Assembly (NCBI GenBank): GCA_013178255.1
Contig: JABLWY010000002.1
Coordinates: 142,323 to 206,322 of the forward strand
DNA length: 64,000 nt
Direction of reading: 5' to 3'
Origin: Coprothermobacteraceae bacterium
GTDB lineage: Bacteria > Coprothermobacterota > Coprothermobacteria > Coprothermobacterales > Coprothermobacteraceae
Both the position numbers and the translations under genes were made by a program. The notes under the pieces are model-generated. The model saw only the letters and a program-made list of their open reading frames with translations. It was not told the DNA's origin and ran no database searches. Positions 42,820-51,442 of this stretch are shown piece after piece. Numbering within the stretch: position 1 is the first letter of the stretch; each line of letters starts with the position of its first letter.

Positions 42820-44640
42820 ATGTGCGGCATAGTTGGGTATGTAGGCCCTCGTAACGCTACAGAGGTCCTACTGACATCGCTGAAGAAGCTGGAATACCGC
42901 GGTTATGATAGCAGCGGTGTAGCCTTGAAAGCGCAAGATTTCATCTACATCGCGAAGAAGAAGGGGCGAATAGCTGAACTGGAAGAGGCTTTTGTCGATA
43001 TGCCTGAAGCCCATTTGGGTATAGCTCATACGCGTTGGGCAACCCACGGCGAGCCCAAAGACGAAAATGCGCACCCCCACACGGATTGCACGGGCCGTTT
43101 GGCATTGGTGCACAACGGCATCATCGAGAACTACAGGGAACTCAAGGCTGAACTCGCTAGTCACGGCCATCGTTTTGTGTCTGAGACAGACACTGAGGTA
43201 ATTGCTCACCTCATCGAGGAATACTATGAGGGCGACTTGCTTAGGGCGGTGCTCAGGATCCTGCCGCGGCTTAAGGGCGCCTTCGCTTTGGCTGTCATTA
43301 GTAGAGACGAAAACAGGATAGTCGCAGTAAGGCAAGACTCGCCCTTGGTTCTAGGCCTTGGCGAAGCAGAGAACTTCTTGGCTTCCGACATACCGGCCTT
43401 GTTGTCTTACACCAAAGAGTTTGTCATCATGGAGAACGGCCAAGTAGCCGACATAAGCGGCCGGGGAGTGGACCTGTACGACTTTGACGGCAATGCATTG
43501 CCTTTGAACATACGTAGATTTGATTGGGACGAGAAACAAGCCGAAAAAGGCGGCTACGACCACTTCATGCTCAAGGAGATTATGGAGCAGGATGAATCCA
43601 TAAGGAGCACGCTGTTGGGCAGGGTTCGCGACGGGGCGGTAGCACTAGACGAACTGGACCCAATCATAGATGAACTGAGAAGGGCAGAACGTGTTTACAT
43701 AACGGCCTGTGGCACGGCTTACCATGCAGGCTTAGTGGGCGCTTACCTGCTTAGGCACTTAGCGGGGTTGGATGTAGAGATAGAGGTGGCTAGCGAGTTT
43801 CGATATGCCAAACATCATTGGCGCCCCAACTCTTTAGGCATGGTCATCAGCCAATCGGGAGAGACTGCCGACACGCTGCAGGCTCTACGTATGATGAAAG
43901 CGGACGGCATTCCGGTCATTGGCGTTGTCAACGTGTTAGGCAGTTCCGTGTACCGTGAAGCTGACGTGCCCCTGCTGACGCAAGCGGGCCCTGAAATAGC
44001 TGTGGCATCCACCAAAGCATACAGCACTCAATTGGTGGTGCTCTACCTGTTTGCCCTGTACATGGCGAGGCTCAAAGGCCTAATTACCCCTGAGCAAGAG
44101 TCGGAAATAGTCGCTGAGCTGCAGCGGCTTCCAGAGAAAATCAGAAACGTATTGGACAGAGCAGGTGAGGTGCGCAACATTGCGACCGAGACCTACCGTG
44201 CCAGCGACATATTCTTCATTGGCAGGCAAGTAGATTATCTGCTTGCGTTGGAAGGATCGCTAAAGCTTAAGGAAATCTCATACATACACAGTGAGGCGTT
44301 TCCAGCTGGGGAACTAAAACACGGTCCTTTGGCACTGGTTACTGACGAAACGCCTACGGTGGGCATACTCTTCCAAGAAGATGTGTTGGAGAAAACTTTG
44401 AGCAATGTGGCTGAAGTTAAGGCGCGGCGCGGAGACGTTTTCATCTTGGGTTTCCAGCGGGATGCAAGCACGCTTGCTGACGTGGGGCGATGGGCATTCT
44501 TTGTGCCCGACACCTTGCCTCTACTGGCTCCCATCGTTGGTATCCCCGTGCTCCAGCTGTTTGCTTACTATAATGCAGTGTTAAGGGGCACAGACGTGGA
44601 TAAGCCGCGCAATTTGGCAAAATCTGTGACAGTAGAATAG
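42820..44640 (+). CDS. glmS: Glutamine-fructose-6-phosphate aminotransferase GlmS
   Basis: A 606-residue enzyme making glucosamine-6-phosphate from fructose-6-phosphate and glutamine. It starts with the Ntn nucleophile Cys2 (MCGIVGYVG), has glutaminase motifs THGEPKDENAHPH, and two SIS domains (ITACGTAYHAG, SQSGETADT, STKAYSTQ), ending in the family's PRNLAKSVTVE. The 6-base gap after glmM leaves no room for a glmS ribozyme, so control must differ from that in Bacillus. Confidence 0.96.
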   Translation: MCGIVGYVGPRNATEVLLTSLKKLEYRGYDSSGVALKAQDFIYIAKKKGRIAELEEAFVDMPEAHLGIAHTRWATHGEPKDENAHPHTDCTGRLALVHNGIIENYRELKAELASHGHRFVSETDTEVIAHLIEEYYEGDLLRAVLRILPRLKGAFALAVISRDENRIVAVRQDSPLVLGLGEAENFLASDIPALLSYTKEFVIMENGQVADISGRGVDLYDFDGNALPLNIRRFDWDEKQAEKGGYDHFMLKEIMEQDESIRSTLLGRVRDGAVALDELDPIIDELRRAERVYITACGTAYHAGLVGAYLLRHLAGLDVEIEVASEFRYAKHHWRPNSLGMVISQSGETADTLQALRMMKADGIPVIGVVNVLGSSVYREADVPLLTQAGPEIAVASTKAYSTQLVVLYLFALYMARLKGLITPEQESEIVAELQRLPEKIRNVLDRAGEVRNIATETYRASDIFFIGRQVDYLLALEGSLKLKEISYIHSEAFPAGELKHGPLALVTDETPTVGILFQEDVLEKTLSNVAEVKARRGDVFILGFQRDASTLADVGRWAFFVPDTLPLLAPIVGIPVLQLFAYYNAVLRGTDVDKPRNLAKSVTVE

Positions 44641-44652
44641 GAGGTGTTTGCC

Positions 44653-46563
44653 TTGGGCACCTATTACGTAACCACACCCATTTACTACGTGAACGCAGAA
44701 CCCCACATGGGGAGCACATACACTACCGTCTATGCCGACGCTTTGGCTAGGTACCACCGGATGATAGGGGACAAGACCTTTTTCCTTACGGGGACTGATG
44801 AGCACGGGCAGAACATCATGCGCCTCGCCCAAGAAAAGGGTTTAAGCCCTCAGGATTTTGTGGACCAAGTAGCGGAGAAGTTCAAGGCCGTATGGTCGTT
44901 CATGCACATATCCAACGACGACTTCATCCGCACTACTGAAGAGCGGCACGAGAAAGTGGTTCAAAGGGCTATTGAGAAGATGTACCAGAACGGTGACGTG
45001 TATTTGGGAACTTATGAGGGGTGGTACTGCCCTCGCTGCGAAACTTTTTACAACGAGAGCGAACTAGTGGAAGGCAATTGCCCCATACATAAGACCAAAG
45101 TTGAGTTCGTATCAGAGCAGTCTTACTTCTTCAAGTGGACCAAATATCAAGACCAATTATTGGACCTATATAACAGCCAGCCCGACTTCGTGGTTCCTTC
45201 CACGAGGTTGAACGAGATAAGGTCTTTTGTCCAGGCAGGACTCAAGGACATTTCGGTAACGCGGACGAGCGTACCTTGGGGTGTGCCAGTTCCCTTCGAC
45301 CAATCCCACACTGTCTACGTATGGTACGACGCACTTCTCAACTACATCTCAGCGTTGGGTTACACTGAGGACACAAATCAGATGGAATATTGGCCTGGCG
45401 TTCATCTCATTGGCAAGGATATACTCAGGCACCATGCAGCACTGTGGCCCGCCATGTTGATGAGCTTGGGTCTGCCTGTGCCCAAGCGCGTAGTAGCCCA
45501 CGGCTGGTGGCTTGTTTCGGGCGAGAAGATGTCCAAGAGTGCAGGCAACATCTTCAACCCATACGACTTAGCTAAGTACATTCAGGACACCATTGGGCTA
45601 GATAGAGAGGCTGCGGTGGATGTACTCCGTTACTTCATGTTGGTAGCTGGCCCGCAGAGGGACGACACTGACTTGTCTATGGACGCTATATGGCTCACCT
45701 ACAACTCCAACTTGGCTAACGACTATGGCAACTTGCTGCACCGCGTGCTCGGTTTCATGAAGAAGAAAGGTGTGTCAGAGGTGCCCAAGTCCACGGGCTT
45801 GAGGTACGTGCGCGTGGCAGAAACCATAAGTGCTATCGCTGAAAAGTACCATCAGTCCATGGACGTTGAAGACATTCAGTCGGCCCTCAAGAACGCCATG
45901 GATTTGGTGAAATTCCTCAACGACTTCTTCGACAAAGAGAAACCTTGGTCACTGAGCGGAGATGAACTGGCCGAATTCCTGTACACGCAGCTTGAAGCTT
46001 ATAAGGTCGCCACGACTATGCTCAGTCCGGCCATGCCCGTGATTGCTGACCGAGCTGCAAGGATCTTGGGAACCAGCCTGAGCCTGACCTTTGGCGAATC
46101 TGCTGGCTTCACGCCCGATTTGACCTGTGGTCCTTTGTTCCCCCGTTACAAAGAAGAGAAGCCAAATGCCGGCACGCAGCAACCAGATCAAGCTTGTCAG
46201 CAGCCGCAGGAACAGAAGACGCAGCAGTTTAGTTCATACATCAGTTATGACACTTTTGCACAAATAGACCTCAGAGTGGCGTTGGTGGAATCGGCCGAGC
46301 GTGTCCCCAACAGCGACAAGCTTATCAAACTCGGTCTTGATCTTGGACCACTAGGAAAGAGGACCATAGTGGCTGGCATCGGGTTGAAGTATGCGCCCGA
46401 ACAGCTGGTGGGACGCCGCATAGTAGTGGTATCCAACTTAGAGCCTCGAAAACTCAAGGGAATCCTGTCCGAAGGCATGTTGCTGGCTGCTACTAGCGAA
46501 GACGGTTTACCATACCTGCTGGGGGTTGATGGAGAGCCGACTCCTGGTTCTAAGGTCAAGTAG
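44653..46563 (+). CDS. metG: Methionyl-tRNA synthetase with C-terminal tRNA-binding domain
   Basis: A 636-residue class I synthetase. The HIGH-type motif is PHMGS near the N-terminus, the zinc knuckle is CPRC...CPIH (a His in the last position), and the signature loop is KMSKS in GWWLVSGEKMSKSAGN. An EMAP/Trbp111-type tRNA-binding domain follows (residues about 535-636: IDLRVALVESAERVPNSDKL). TTG 44653 is selected: GGAGG overlaps the glmS stop and lies 8 bases upstream, while the earlier GTG 44644 overlaps the Shine-Dalgarno. The linker around residue 505-530 is glutamine-rich. Confidence 0.95.
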   Translation: MGTYYVTTPIYYVNAEPHMGSTYTTVYADALARYHRMIGDKTFFLTGTDEHGQNIMRLAQEKGLSPQDFVDQVAEKFKAVWSFMHISNDDFIRTTEERHEKVVQRAIEKMYQNGDVYLGTYEGWYCPRCETFYNESELVEGNCPIHKTKVEFVSEQSYFFKWTKYQDQLLDLYNSQPDFVVPSTRLNEIRSFVQAGLKDISVTRTSVPWGVPVPFDQSHTVYVWYDALLNYISALGYTEDTNQMEYWPGVHLIGKDILRHHAALWPAMLMSLGLPVPKRVVAHGWWLVSGEKMSKSAGNIFNPYDLAKYIQDTIGLDREAAVDVLRYFMLVAGPQRDDTDLSMDAIWLTYNSNLANDYGNLLHRVLGFMKKKGVSEVPKSTGLRYVRVAETISAIAEKYHQSMDVEDIQSALKNAMDLVKFLNDFFDKEKPWSLSGDELAEFLYTQLEAYKVATTMLSPAMPVIADRAARILGTSLSLTFGESAGFTPDLTCGPLFPRYKEEKPNAGTQQPDQACQQPQEQKTQQFSSYISYDTFAQIDLRVALVESAERVPNSDKLIKLGLDLGPLGKRTIVAGIGLKYAPEQLVGRRIVVVSNLEPRKLKGILSEGMLLAATSEDGLPYLLGVDGEPTPGSKVK

Positions 46564-46566
46564 GCC

Positions 46567-47328
46567 ATGGCTTTATCACCACTGCCTTTCTACGATTCGC
46601 ACAGCCATTTGCAAGACCCTGCTTTTGAGCAGGACAGGGAAGTTGTTTTACAGTCGGTACGCGCAGAACTCAGTAGTTTCGTCTGGGTGGGGTACGATTT
46701 AGAGTCGTCCAAGCGAGCCTTAGACTTGAGGCGAGTGGGCGAGCCTGTGGCAGTAGGACTCCACCCACACTACGCTCACCTATCGCTCGACCAATTTGCC
46801 TATTTAGAAGCTCTTTATGAACATGCTGACGCTGTGGGTGAGGCCGGGCTTGATACAGTCAGGTCAAGGACCTCACCTGAGGACCAACTGAAGTGGTTTA
46901 GGCGTCAAATAGAGGCTGCCAACTATTGGGGTTTACCGCTCATCGTTCACGAGAGAGAAGCCTTTGAACCCGTAATGGAGCTACTCAGTGAGTGCAAGAC
47001 AACCGTACCTGTGATCCTTCATTGTTTCTCTCACGGTCCTGAGGAAGCCCTGTTTGCTTTGCACCGCGGGTATTACATCTCTTTTGCGGGCAACCTCACG
47101 TACCCAAAAGCCTCCAATCTGAGGGCAGCGTTGGCTGTTGTGCCCTTGGATCGCCTGCTGCTCGAAACCGACAGCCCTTACTTAGCTCCTCAGCGCTTCA
47201 GGGGCAAGCGTAGCGACCCTACCATGGTGAAAGAGATCTACACTTTGGCAGCTGAGCTCAAAGGGGTCTCCTTGGACACACTCTGCTACGCCTTGGAATC
47301 CAACTTCAAAGCCGTCTTCGGTGTCTGA
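46567..47328 (+). CDS. TatD family metal-dependent hydrolase/DNase
   Basis: A 253-residue TIM-barrel hydrolase. Metal ligands: YDSHSHLQ (HxH), GEAGLD, VHERE, LHCFSH and the ETDSPYLAP aspartate. TatD-type proteins show 3'-5' exonuclease activity; biological role is unsettled. The metG-tatD pairing, with a 3-base gap, is common in bacteria and supports orthology with YabD. Last gene of the long run that begins at 36478. Confidence 0.9.
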   Translation: MALSPLPFYDSHSHLQDPAFEQDREVVLQSVRAELSSFVWVGYDLESSKRALDLRRVGEPVAVGLHPHYAHLSLDQFAYLEALYEHADAVGEAGLDTVRSRTSPEDQLKWFRRQIEAANYWGLPLIVHEREAFEPVMELLSECKTTVPVILHCFSHGPEEALFALHRGYYISFAGNLTYPKASNLRAALAVVPLDRLLLETDSPYLAPQRFRGKRSDPTMVKEIYTLAAELKGVSLDTLCYALESNFKAVFGV

Positions 47329-47353
47329 CCAACAGAAACATTGCCTTATTTCT

Positions 47354-47442
47354 TTGGTTTTTCCAATGTTAATGGTATATTAAAAGAGGAGACCAAAGAG
47401 TCGGGTTCACCCTCTCACGCGGTGAGCCGGGAGGTGATTATT
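47354..47442 (+). promoter_or_regulatory. korD promoter and leader with alternative hairpins
   Basis: TTGGTT (47354-47359) and TATATT (47376-47381) are 16 bases apart. The leader then holds an 8-pair hairpin, GGTTCACC (47404-47411) with GGTGAGCC (47421-47428), one G-T pair. An exclusive alternative is CTCAC-GCG-GTGAG (47414-47426). CCTC in the loop could also pair with the GGGAGG Shine-Dalgarno at 47429-47434. The layout would suit attenuation or translational control of the kor operon. Confidence 0.45.
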
Positions 47443-47655
47443 CTGGGTAAGTTCGAAGTGGCTGTTGAAGAAAGGCTTTGCAAAGCTTGCGGCCTCTGTG
47501 TAATGGTTTGCCCCAAACACGTTTTCCAGCTAAGGGAGTCTGACGGCAAGAGTATCCCTGCGCGGCAGGAAGAGTGCATTGGGTGTACCATGTGTTTCAA
47601 CATTTGTCCCGACTTTGCCATAACGGTGTTCAAGAAGGAGGGAGCCACCGCATGA
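47443..47655 (+). CDS. korD: 2-oxoacid:ferredoxin oxidoreductase delta (ferredoxin) subunit
   Basis: A 70-residue 2[4Fe-4S] ferredoxin-like subunit with CKACGLCVMVCPK and CIGCTMCFNICPDFA. It passes electrons from the TPP site to external ferredoxin. The start is unusual: GGAGGTGATT is excellent and lies 8 bases before CTG 47443, whereas the in-frame GTG 47434 is within the Shine-Dalgarno and GTG 47458 is too far. I take CTG as the likely start, at moderate confidence. The stop overlaps korA. Confidence 0.85.
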   Translation: MGKFEVAVEERLCKACGLCVMVCPKHVFQLRESDGKSIPARQEECIGCTMCFNICPDFAITVFKKEGATA

Positions 47656-48776
47656 GCAAGATACTAATGGGAGACATTGCCTGCGCATTAGCAGCAGTGG
47701 ATGCAGGCTTGAAGTTCTATGCTGGCTACCCGATAACGCCTTCTTCTGAGATTGCAGAAGCTCTTTCCGAGCTTCTGCCCAAGCACAAGGGCATATACCT
47801 CCAAATGGAGGACGAGATCGGCAGCATCATGGCGGCTATTGGGGCGTCATACGCTGGTTATCCCTCTATGACAGCCACCAGCGGTCCCGGTTTTTCTTTG
47901 ATGCAGGAAGCCATAGGCTACGCAGCCATGGCGGAGATACCTGTAACGATCATAGACGTCATGAGAGCTGGCCCGGCCACCGGCTTGGCGACTCAAATCG
48001 GTGAAGGGGATTTGATGCAAGCCATATGGGGCACTCATGGCGACCATCCCGTTTTAGTGTTCTCACCTGGGAACGTGAGGGAGTTTTACATATACACCCA
48101 AAAAGCATTGTTCTGGGCAGAGAAACTGCGCGTGCCTGCCGTTGTTTTGGCTGACGAAGTTATAGGCCACATGAAGGAGAACGTAGAGCTGCCTGAACCT
48201 ATCAAAATCCCTGAGCGTCGTATCCCTGACGTCAAACCTGAGCAGTACCTGCCTTATGCTGCAGTAGACGGCGATGTGGTACCATTGCCTCCGCTGGGGA
48301 GCGGTTACCTGTGGCACATGACAGGATCTGCTCACGGGGAAGACGGTTTCCCCACCATTAGGCCCGATCGTGTCAAAGCCTTGCTCGACCGCCTGATCTC
48401 TAAGACTGTAAAGCACCACAACGAGTTGGTCGAATACGAAGCTTACATGCTAGACGATGCTGAGGTACTCGTGGTGAGTTTCGCCTCCATGGGACGCGTG
48501 TCCAAAGGCGTGGTAAAAGAGCTCCGGGATAGAGGTGTCAAGGTGGGCTTGCTCACGCCTCTTACTATGTGGCCTTTCTTTGCGCCCGAGCTGCGTGCTG
48601 TGGTGGATAAGCTTAACCCAAAGAAAATAGTCGTTCCTGAGATCAACTACGGACAGCTGAGGATCTTGGTGGAATGGGCGCTCAGGGGCACGTCCGTGCC
48701 TGTCATAGGGGTTAATTTGGTCAACGGTGACCTGATACCACCCGAGATGATCGAGGAGGCGATTCTCCATGGCTGA
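47652..48776 (+). CDS. korA: 2-oxoacid:ferredoxin oxidoreductase alpha subunit
   Basis: A 374-residue subunit with the pyrimidine-binding and transketolase C-terminal-like domains. Motifs: GYPITPSSEIAE, MEDEIGSIMAAIGASYAG, TATSGPGFSLM, and VVPEINYGQLRILVE. The arrangement delta-alpha-beta-gamma and the sequence pattern point to the 2-oxoglutarate (KorA/VorB) group rather than pyruvate, but the exact 2-oxoacid cannot be fixed. Oxidises a 2-oxoacid with CoA to acyl-CoA and CO2, reducing ferredoxin. Overlaps both neighbours, so the subunits are co-translated. Confidence 0.92.
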   Translation: MSKILMGDIACALAAVDAGLKFYAGYPITPSSEIAEALSELLPKHKGIYLQMEDEIGSIMAAIGASYAGYPSMTATSGPGFSLMQEAIGYAAMAEIPVTIIDVMRAGPATGLATQIGEGDLMQAIWGTHGDHPVLVFSPGNVREFYIYTQKALFWAEKLRVPAVVLADEVIGHMKENVELPEPIKIPERRIPDVKPEQYLPYAAVDGDVVPLPPLGSGYLWHMTGSAHGEDGFPTIRPDRVKALLDRLISKTVKHHNELVEYEAYMLDDAEVLVVSFASMGRVSKGVVKELRDRGVKVGLLTPLTMWPFFAPELRAVVDKLNPKKIVVPEINYGQLRILVEWALRGTSVPVIGVNLVNGDLIPPEMIEEAILHG

Positions 48777-49581
48777 TAGAATTCCTCTTTCCAAAGCTCC
48801 TGAACGCTGGATTAGGAAGAAATACCTGCCGCATATATGGTGCCCGGGTTGCGGTTTAGGCACTGTATTAAGGCAGTTAGTCGAGCAGTTTGAGAAACTG
48901 GGGTGGAACAATGACGAAGTGGTGGTAGTGACGGGCATAGGATGTACAGGACGTGCTTCAGGCTACGTCAATGCGCAGACCATACACACCATTCACGGCC
49001 GAGCGCTTCCTACGGCTACAGGCATTAAGATGGCTCGTCCCGACATGCACGTAGTTAGCTTACTAGGGGATGGCGACGGCGTAGGTATAGGTGGCAACCA
49101 CTTCATTCACGCTGCGAAAAGGAACATAGGCATAACCGCTATTGTGGTCAATAACCGCATTTACGGTATGACGGGTGGTCAGGCTTCTCCTACTACTCCT
49201 ACGGGAACAAAGTCCAGCACCACACCATACGGTAACTTAGAGCCCTCCATGGATATTTCCAAACTGGCTTTTGGCGCTGGTGCCACCTTTGTGGCAAGGG
49301 CCCACACTGCTAACCCTGTTTACTTAGGGCAAGTCATTAGGCGCGCCCTTGAGCACGACGGTTTCGCCGTAGTCGAAGTACTGTCGCAGTGCCCCACCTA
49401 CTTTGGGCGCTACACGGGCATGCCCGATCCTGTGGAGATGGTCAAGTGGTTCCAGGAGAACACATTCATGGCTAAGAGCCCTTACGACGAACAGGAAGAC
49501 AAGATACCAGTTGGTGTATTCCGCGACGACAAGAACTTCAGGGAGCTCAGTAAGGCCTACAGGGCTCTTTGGGAGGAATAA
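48769..49581 (+). CDS. korB: 2-oxoacid:ferredoxin oxidoreductase beta (TPP-binding) subunit
   Basis: A 270-residue TPP-binding subunit. CPGCGLGTV near the N-terminus and C197-type cysteines contribute to the proximal cluster. The TPP motif is LGDGDGVGIGGNHFIHAAKRN with VVNNRIYGMTGGQASPTTP following. It starts 8 bases before the korA stop. Full length for the KorB/VorA group. Confidence 0.93.
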   Translation: MADRIPLSKAPERWIRKKYLPHIWCPGCGLGTVLRQLVEQFEKLGWNNDEVVVVTGIGCTGRASGYVNAQTIHTIHGRALPTATGIKMARPDMHVVSLLGDGDGVGIGGNHFIHAAKRNIGITAIVVNNRIYGMTGGQASPTTPTGTKSSTTPYGNLEPSMDISKLAFGAGATFVARAHTANPVYLGQVIRRALEHDGFAVVEVLSQCPTYFGRYTGMPDPVEMVKWFQENTFMAKSPYDEQEDKIPVGVFRDDKNFRELSKAYRALWEE

Positions 49582-49583
49582 AC

Positions 49584-50117
49584 ATGAGACGAGAAGTGTA
49601 CATAGTTGGTTCGGGCGGACAGGGCGTTGTGCTCATGGGTGCACTGCTAGCCGAGGCTTACGCACTCAAGGGTTGGAACGTGGCACAGACCGTTATTTAC
49701 GACGCTGCTCAGAGGGGCGGATTGGCGCGTTCAGAAGTAGTGGTCAGCACTGACGAGATATATTTCCCAAAAGTCAGGATAGCTGACGTAGTAGTGGCTT
49801 TCTCACCTGACGCTCTACCAGGTGCTTTGCCCAAGATAGGTGACAAGACATTAGTCATGGTAGACGAAGAGATCAAGGACAAGGTACCCGAAGAGCTCAA
49901 GGCCAAGGTCGTAGCCATACCTTTCTCTCAATGGGCCCGCGAAGAACTGCACAGCAGCAAAGTCATGAATATGGTCGCCTTGGGATGCATCCTAAAAGCC
50001 CTAGGCGACGTGTCCGTCGATGAAATTCAAAGAGCTCTAGAAGAAAGATTTAAAGGAGACTTATTAAAACTCAACGTCTTGGCGGTTAGAATGGGCTTGG
50101 AAGCAAGCGAATTCTAA
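49584..50117 (+). CDS. korC: 2-oxoacid:ferredoxin oxidoreductase gamma subunit
   Basis: A 177-residue CoA-binding gamma subunit. [17 protein letters not shown] at the N-terminus and [20 protein letters not shown] are family hallmarks. ATG 49584 has GGGAGGAAT upstream and follows korB by 2 bases; the in-frame TTG at 49569 lies inside korB. Enolase follows 16 bases later. Confidence 0.92.
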   Translation: MRREVYIVGSGGQGVVLMGALLAEAYALKGWNVAQTVIYDAAQRGGLARSEVVVSTDEIYFPKVRIADVVVAFSPDALPGALPKIGDKTLVMVDEEIKDKVPEELKAKVVAIPFSQWAREELHSSKVMNMVALGCILKALGDVSVDEIQRALEERFKGDLLKLNVLAVRMGLEASEF

Positions 50118-50133
50118 AGCGGAGGTGTTAACC

Positions 50134-51432
50134 ATGGAGTACAGGGAAAGCCCTGTCATAGTCGATGTCAAAGGTAGGATGGTACTCGATTCTAGAGGGA
50201 ATCCTACCGTAGAGGCGACGGTGCTGCTGGAAGACGGAACTATGGGCACGGGTACCGTCCCTTCAGGCGCATCGACCGGTAGCCGCGAGGCCTTAGAGCT
50301 TCGTGACGGAGGGCCGCAGTTCGGTGGCAAGGGCGTAAGCAAAGCAGTTCAAAACGTAAATGAGATCCTCGCAGAAGTGGTCATAGGCATGGATGCTTAC
50401 GACCAAGCGGGCATCGACATGGCCATGATCGAAGCCGACGGTACGGAAAACAAGTCAAAGATAGGTGCTAATGCCATTCTCGCGGTTTCTTTGGCCGTGG
50501 CTCACGCAGCCTCCCGCTCGCTGGGTGTGCCGTTGGCGACCTATTTGGGAGGGGCGCAAGCTCGCGTCTTGCCCATACCTATGATGAACGTGATCAACGG
50601 TGGGGTGCACGCTGACAGCGGGCTTGACATTCAGGAATTCATGGTAGTCCCTGCTGGGTTTGACACGTACAGCGACGCCCTTCGGGCCGGAGCCGAGGTA
50701 TACCAGGCTTTAAAGTCCTTACTCAAGAAGAAGGGGTATCGCATTGCTGTAGGTGACGAAGGTGGGTTCGCACCTAACTTGCCGAACCACAAGGCAGCTT
50801 TGGAGACCCTAGTGGAGGCCATATCCGCGGCTGGTTACGAGCCCGGCAAACAGGTTTACTTAGCCTTAGATCCTGCGGCTTCAGAGTTCTTTGAGGACGG
50901 GAAGTACCATTATGAGGGCCGTGAACTCACACCTGAGGAGCTCGTGGATGTGTACGAGGAAATGGTTAACCTGTTCCCCATAGTCAGCATAGAAGACGGC
51001 ATGGCCGAACAGGACAAGGCGGGATGGAAGGCCATCACCGAGAGGTTGGGCAGCCGCATCATGTTGGTCGGCGATGACGTGTTCGTGACGAACCCGCGCA
51101 TCTTCAGAGAGGGCGTAGAGAGCGGTATCGCCAATGCCATACTGATCAAGCTCAACCAAATAGGTACAGTTACAGAGACTTTGGACGTTATCCGTATGGC
51201 TCACTTGGTGGGTTACCGCACGGTCGTGTCCCACCGCTCAGGTGAAACTGAGGACACCACCATTGCGCACTTGGCCGTGGCAGCTGGCAGCGGGTTCATC
51301 AAGACAGGTGCTCCTGCTCGTTCTGAGCGCGTTGCCAAATACAATGAACTGCTCCGTATCGAGGAATACTTGGGAACGGGCGCTCTCTACTTTGGCCGCA
51401 TCTTCTCGTGGTGGCGCTCAGTGAAACGCTGA
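50134..51432 (+). CDS. eno: Enolase
   Basis: A 432-residue glycolytic/gluconeogenic enzyme interconverting 2-phosphoglycerate and phosphoenolpyruvate. [53 protein letters not shown] (catalytic Glu), [18 protein letters not shown] (catalytic Lys) and [13 protein letters not shown] are intact. ATG 50134 is used because GGAGGTG precedes it; the track's upstream GTG is part of the Shine-Dalgarno. It is placed in the kor operon rather than with other glycolytic genes. Confidence 0.96.
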   Translation: MEYRESPVIVDVKGRMVLDSRGNPTVEATVLLEDGTMGTGTVPSGASTGSREALELRDGGPQFGGKGVSKAVQNVNEILAEVVIGMDAYDQAGIDMAMIEADGTENKSKIGANAILAVSLAVAHAASRSLGVPLATYLGGAQARVLPIPMMNVINGGVHADSGLDIQEFMVVPAGFDTYSDALRAGAEVYQALKSLLKKKGYRIAVGDEGGFAPNLPNHKAALETLVEAISAAGYEPGKQVYLALDPAASEFFEDGKYHYEGRELTPEELVDVYEEMVNLFPIVSIEDGMAEQDKAGWKAITERLGSRIMLVGDDVFVTNPRIFREGVESGIANAILIKLNQIGTVTETLDVIRMAHLVGYRTVVSHRSGETEDTTIAHLAVAAGSGFIKTGAPARSERVAKYNELLRIEEYLGTGALYFGRIFSWWRSVKR

Positions 51433-51442
51433 GGTGTGAAGC

